Position numbers and translations under genes: made by a program | Assembly: GCF_030382115.1 (NCBI RefSeq) | Contig: NZ_JAUDRJ010000002.1 | Span: 183,117-198,275, forward strand | Source of the DNA: Nostoc sp. GT001 | Lineage (GTDB): Bacteria > Cyanobacteriota > Cyanobacteriia > Cyanobacteriales > Nostocaceae | Direction of reading: 5' to 3' | Length of the DNA stretch: 15,159 nucleotides | Notes under the pieces: generated by a model | Databases searched by the model: none | Seen by the model: the letters and a program-made list of their open reading frames with translations, nothing else | Told to the model about the DNA's origin: nothing | Shown: in pieces, positions 13,061 to 15,159 of the stretch | Position numbering within the stretch: the first letter of the stretch is position 1 | How the letters are laid out: the number at the start of each line of letters is the position of its first letter

Positions 13061-13313
13061 CTAAATTGGCGTTATAATCTCCCTACCTGACCCAGTTATG
13101 ATTTTGTTCAGCCCACATCGTTCGTAAAAGATTGACAGTTAGAGTGTTGCATAAAAAGAGGAATTAGCGTCCATGACGTTATAGTTTGCAGTTCCTTGCA
13201 CCAACAGTTGCAACACATTCATCGAGATTAGAACAGTTGCAGTTCACCATAACTAGTAGATGTAGCTAAGAGTGTAGAAGAGTGTACCCGTTACTAAATA
13301 CCCAACAATTGAA
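13061..13313. other. Convergent intergenic region with a short direct repeat
   Basis: This 253-bp gap lies between two genes that face each other. No ORF or clear terminator is seen on either strand. AACAGTTGCA occurs twice (13203-13212 and 13232-13241). Confidence 0.5.
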
Positions 13314-14228
13314 TTAAACTAGGTTATCAGGAGCAAAAGGACATTGGTAACTCGGATCGCCTATTTCCACCTGAATGGTTGGGTGTTCAATGCTGAAATT
13401 GTCGTGAAGCTCACGGACTACCCGTGCTAAAAAAGTATCACCGGGATAACCTGCTGGGATGACAAGGTGAACAGTGAGTGCTGTTTCTGTGGTACTCATT
13501 GCCCAAATATGCAAGTCGTGAACTTGAGCCACGCCAGGGAGTTCGGTTAAATAAGTACGGACAGCCAAAGGTTCTATTCCTGCTGGTACAGCATCTGTAA
13601 TCAAATTCAAGGATTCCTGTAAAAGTCCCCAAGTGCCAGCTACAATCACCACAGTAACAATCAAACTCACCGCTGGATCAAACCACAGCCAACCTGTAGC
13701 AATAATTGCAATACCAGCTAGTACAACCCCTACAGATACCGCAGCATCTGCAACTAGATGCAAAAATGCGCCTCTGATGTTCAAGTCACTTTTACGCCCC
13801 GACAAGAACATTAAAGCACTTACTGTATTAATGAAAACTCCTATAGCTGCTACTGTAATTACTATTCCTCCTGCTACCGGAGCAGGTTCACGAAACCGTT
13901 GAATTGCTTCCCAGCCAATACCGCCAGAAACAACTAGGAGAAAAGCAGCGTTTAAAAGCGCAGCCAAAATTGAAGAACGACGCAGCCCGTAGGTGCGACG
14001 TGATGTCGGGCGACGACGGACGAGGATGCTTGCGCCCCAAGCAAGTAGTAAACCCAGAACATCACTCAAATTGTGACCCGCATCAGCAAGCAAGGCAAGG
14101 GAGTTAGCAACAATGCCATAGGTTGCCTCAATGACGACAAATCCTGTGTTGAGGGCAACACTGATAACAAAGGCACGGTTGTAATTACTGCCACCGTGGT
14201 CGTGTCCATGACTATGATTATGGGACAT
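13314..14228 (-). CDS. CDF-family cation exporter (CzcD/ZitB-like)
   Basis: A 304-aa inner-membrane protein that exports divalent metal (typically zinc, cobalt or cadmium) by proton antiport. The N-terminus is His-rich (HNHSHGHDHGG, residues 3-13). The tetrahedral metal site is intact: H52/D56 in ADAGHNLSD (second membrane helix) and H157/D161 in HLVADA (fifth helix). Six membrane segments precede a cytoplasmic C-terminal domain (about 210-300) with VAQVHDLHIWAMSTTETALTVHL, the usual dimerisation and metal-sensing fold. The HxxxD pairs point to zinc-type specificity. It starts 9 bp after the DUF190 stop with AAGGTAG as Shine-Dalgarno, so the two are translationally coupled. Length is normal for the group. 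Confidence 0.95.
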   Translation of the reverse strand: MSHNHSHGHDHGGSNYNRAFVISVALNTGFVVIEATYGIVANSLALLADAGHNLSDVLGLLLAWGASILVRRRPTSRRTYGLRRSSILAALLNAAFLLVVSGGIGWEAIQRFREPAPVAGGIVITVAAIGVFINTVSALMFLSGRKSDLNIRGAFLHLVADAAVSVGVVLAGIAIIATGWLWFDPAVSLIVTVVIVAGTWGLLQESLNLITDAVPAGIEPLAVRTYLTELPGVAQVHDLHIWAMSTTETALTVHLVIPAGYPGDTFLARVVRELHDNFSIEHPTIQVEIGDPSYQCPFAPDNLV

Positions 14229-14237
14229 GACTACCTT

Positions 14238-14567
14238 TCACGCTCCAGTAGAGAAAACTTCTATGGTTTGACAAGTAACAAACTTGTCTTTAAGCAGATG
14301 TTTGACTAAGGAAAAAAATTCGGTTATTGCAGTTTCACTATCAATAACCGTAACGAGAAGCGGTAGTGCAGAGGACTCAGTAGAAGGGTCTAGCTCATTT
14401 TGAGTACGAAAAACGCCATGTTTGCCATATCCAGAAATTGCCCGCACTACCGTTACCCCTGTTAATCCTTGTCTGCGAGCCATTCCGAGCAGAACTTGAT
14501 GAAGGGGTTGATGTTCCCAACAATCCAACTCGCTAACATAAATTGTTAATTGTTTCCATGTTGTCAT
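14238..14567 (-). CDS. DUF190 family protein
   Basis: A 109-aa cytoplasmic protein of the DUF190 family, which has a ferredoxin-like fold related to PII/CutA trimers. Visible signatures are WKQLTIYVSELDCWEHQPLHQVLL, then RQGLTGVTVVRAISGYGKHGV and LPLLVTVIDSETAITEFF, in family order. The ATG at 14567 has AGGAAA 9 bp upstream; the longer start at 14627 would add 20 residues of low-quality sequence encoded in the repeat region and is rejected. It directly precedes the CDF gene with a 9-bp gap. DUF190 genes often sit beside metal-efflux (CzcA-type) or fluoride-exporter genes; here the CDF partner and the FixH-like gene upstream support a metal-efflux setting. Its biochemical role is unknown. Confidence 0.92.
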   Translation of the reverse strand: MTTWKQLTIYVSELDCWEHQPLHQVLLGMARRQGLTGVTVVRAISGYGKHGVFRTQNELDPSTESSALPLLVTVIDSETAITEFFSLVKHLLKDKFVTCQTIEVFSTGA

Positions 14568-14580
14568 ATAGCTTTTCCTA

Positions 14581-14815
14581 TACTGGTGAGACGCTTTGCG
14601 AACACTACGTGACGCAAGCACGAACAATCAGTGGCGGGTTTGAATCCCCCACTGATAGCTTCTCTACGAGACGCTGCGCGAACGCTTAGAGCGAGTCTGC
14701 GTACTTCTGCCGAGAAGCAAGCTACGGGCAGTGATCGCACCAGAGCGTCAAGATTGCTGAATTCTGTTAGCGCAGCGGGGCGTAGCCCATTCTGAATTCT
14801 GCATTCTTCTTCAAT
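14581..14815. repeat. Cluster of Nostocales-type interspersed repeats
   Basis: The 256-bp gap between the FixH-like gene and DUF190 is built of repeat modules. GAGACGCTTTGCGAAC (14588-14603) and GAGACGCTGCGCGAAC (14668-14683) are near-identical copies. A hairpin is formed by ATCAGTGG (14627-14634) with CCACTGAT (14649-14656). GCGCAGCGGGGCGTAGCCC (14771-14789) is followed by ATTCTGAATTCTGCATTC. Each type is familiar from many intergenic sites in Nostoc-like genomes. The repeats carry no ORF, but the hairpin may act as a transcript terminus for the upstream gene. Confidence 0.75.
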
Positions 14816-14823
14816 TGCTCGGA

Positions 14824-15159
14824 TTATCGTTTAAAGGTAAAGCGGCCATTAAATTTTTCACCTTTTACATCCGTTTGAATAACAACTTTATACTCTCCCG
14901 TTGCAGTTGCAGGCAGCTTTGCTGTGTATTGCTTTTCCTCGGTATTATAAGGAACTTGTAGGGTTTTGTTACTGCCATCTGGTAGCTGAACTTGAGCCGT
15001 GAGCTTGGCATCAGTAATTGCTTGATCCTGCTCTCCGTGTACGCTTATATCTAAATGAGTAGAATCTTGTTCTATATCTGGTGTGAACTCTAAATGATAT
15101 TTGCCCGAATTTACAACTTGACTGCTACGCTTCTCTCCACTATTGGAGTGACCACCTTT
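14824..15159 (-). CDS. FixH/YtkA-like beta-domain protein, C-terminal part (cut by window edge)
   Basis: An open frame enters from the right edge and ends at TAA (14824-14826), giving the last 111 residues of a protein. It begins KGGHSNSGEKRSSQVVNSG, a hydrophilic linker, then a beta-sandwich-like domain: YHLEFTPDIEQDSTHLDISV, LTAQVQLPDGSNKTLQV, YTAKLPATATGEYKVVIQ and a final GRFTFKR. This strand pattern, with a proline-aspartate-glycine turn and a G.Y.V..Q end, resembles FixH/YtkA-like periplasmic domains. In cyanobacteria such small proteins occur next to heavy-metal RND efflux genes, so the unseen upstream neighbour may be of that kind. The function call is weak; that it is coding is strongly supported by the clean frame of 111 codons. 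Confidence 0.7.
   Translation of the reverse strand, partial: KGGHSNSGEKRSSQVVNSGKYHLEFTPDIEQDSTHLDISVHGEQDQAITDAKLTAQVQLPDGSNKTLQVPYNTEEKQYTAKLPATATGEYKVVIQTDVKGEKFNGRFTFKR

Noticed and set aside
14568..14627. Extended 129-aa start for the DUF190 protein
   Set aside because: The extra 20 residues are encoded by interspersed-repeat DNA, while the ATG at 14567 has a good ribosome site and matches the family start.
14581..14815. Repeat cluster as a CRISPR array
   Set aside because: The repeat copies are of different types, unequal spacing and only two per type, so they do not form repeat-spacer units.

Overview
The window looks like a filamentous cyanobacterium (Nostocales-type). It carries an SLH-plus-barrel cyanobacterial porin, four DUF2808 proteins, a CemA/PxcA-family protein, an RppA/RppB-type two-component pair, HIP1 octamers (GCGATCGC) in the right-hand genes and Nostocales-type interspersed repeats near the right end. 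No tRNA, rRNA or CRISPR array was seen.

Region 1 (1-7855, all minus strand) reads right to left. It holds a short CemA/PxcA-family membrane protein, four tandem DUF2808 secreted proteins, a small secreted protein with a duplicated two-cysteine unit, an unrecognised 87-aa ORF, an iron-uptake-type porin, and rppA overlapping rppB (rppB runs off the left edge). The striking feature is a recurrent regulatory sequence. Almost every transcription unit is preceded by a direct repeat of ATTTCATC with a period of exactly 11 bp (eight sites with both halves, plus a degenerate one close to rppA). Several sites have a third, diverged unit (ACCTGTCA or ACCTTTCA) one further 11-bp step downstream. This is the architecture expected for an OmpR/PhoB-family response regulator, and such a regulator (rppA) lies in the cluster and has the box in front of itself. 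I infer a self-contained, autoregulated envelope-stress or metal regulon. Strong intrinsic terminators punctuate it. In two places a box is followed by a terminator before any gene, which suggests short non-coding transcripts or attenuated leaders.

Region 2 (8145-9577) is a complete ISL3-family insertion sequence of 1417 bp with 28-bp imperfect terminal inverted repeats and a perfect 8-bp target duplication. It sits between one of the boxes (9620-9638) and the terminator that box would have used.

Region 3 (9570-10342) has no convincing intact gene. It holds the box, a palindrome, a possible decayed ORF and a terminator-like hairpin just before the next gene.

Region 4 (10343-15159) is less AT-rich and has all six HIP1 sites of the window in its first 2.6 kb. 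On the plus strand lie a SulP anion transporter and an ACR3/SBF-type arsenic-resistance-like permease. Convergent on the minus strand lie a FixH/YtkA-like protein (partial, right edge), a DUF190 protein and a CDF cation exporter, the last two very closely spaced. The gene types suggest metal and oxyanion handling.
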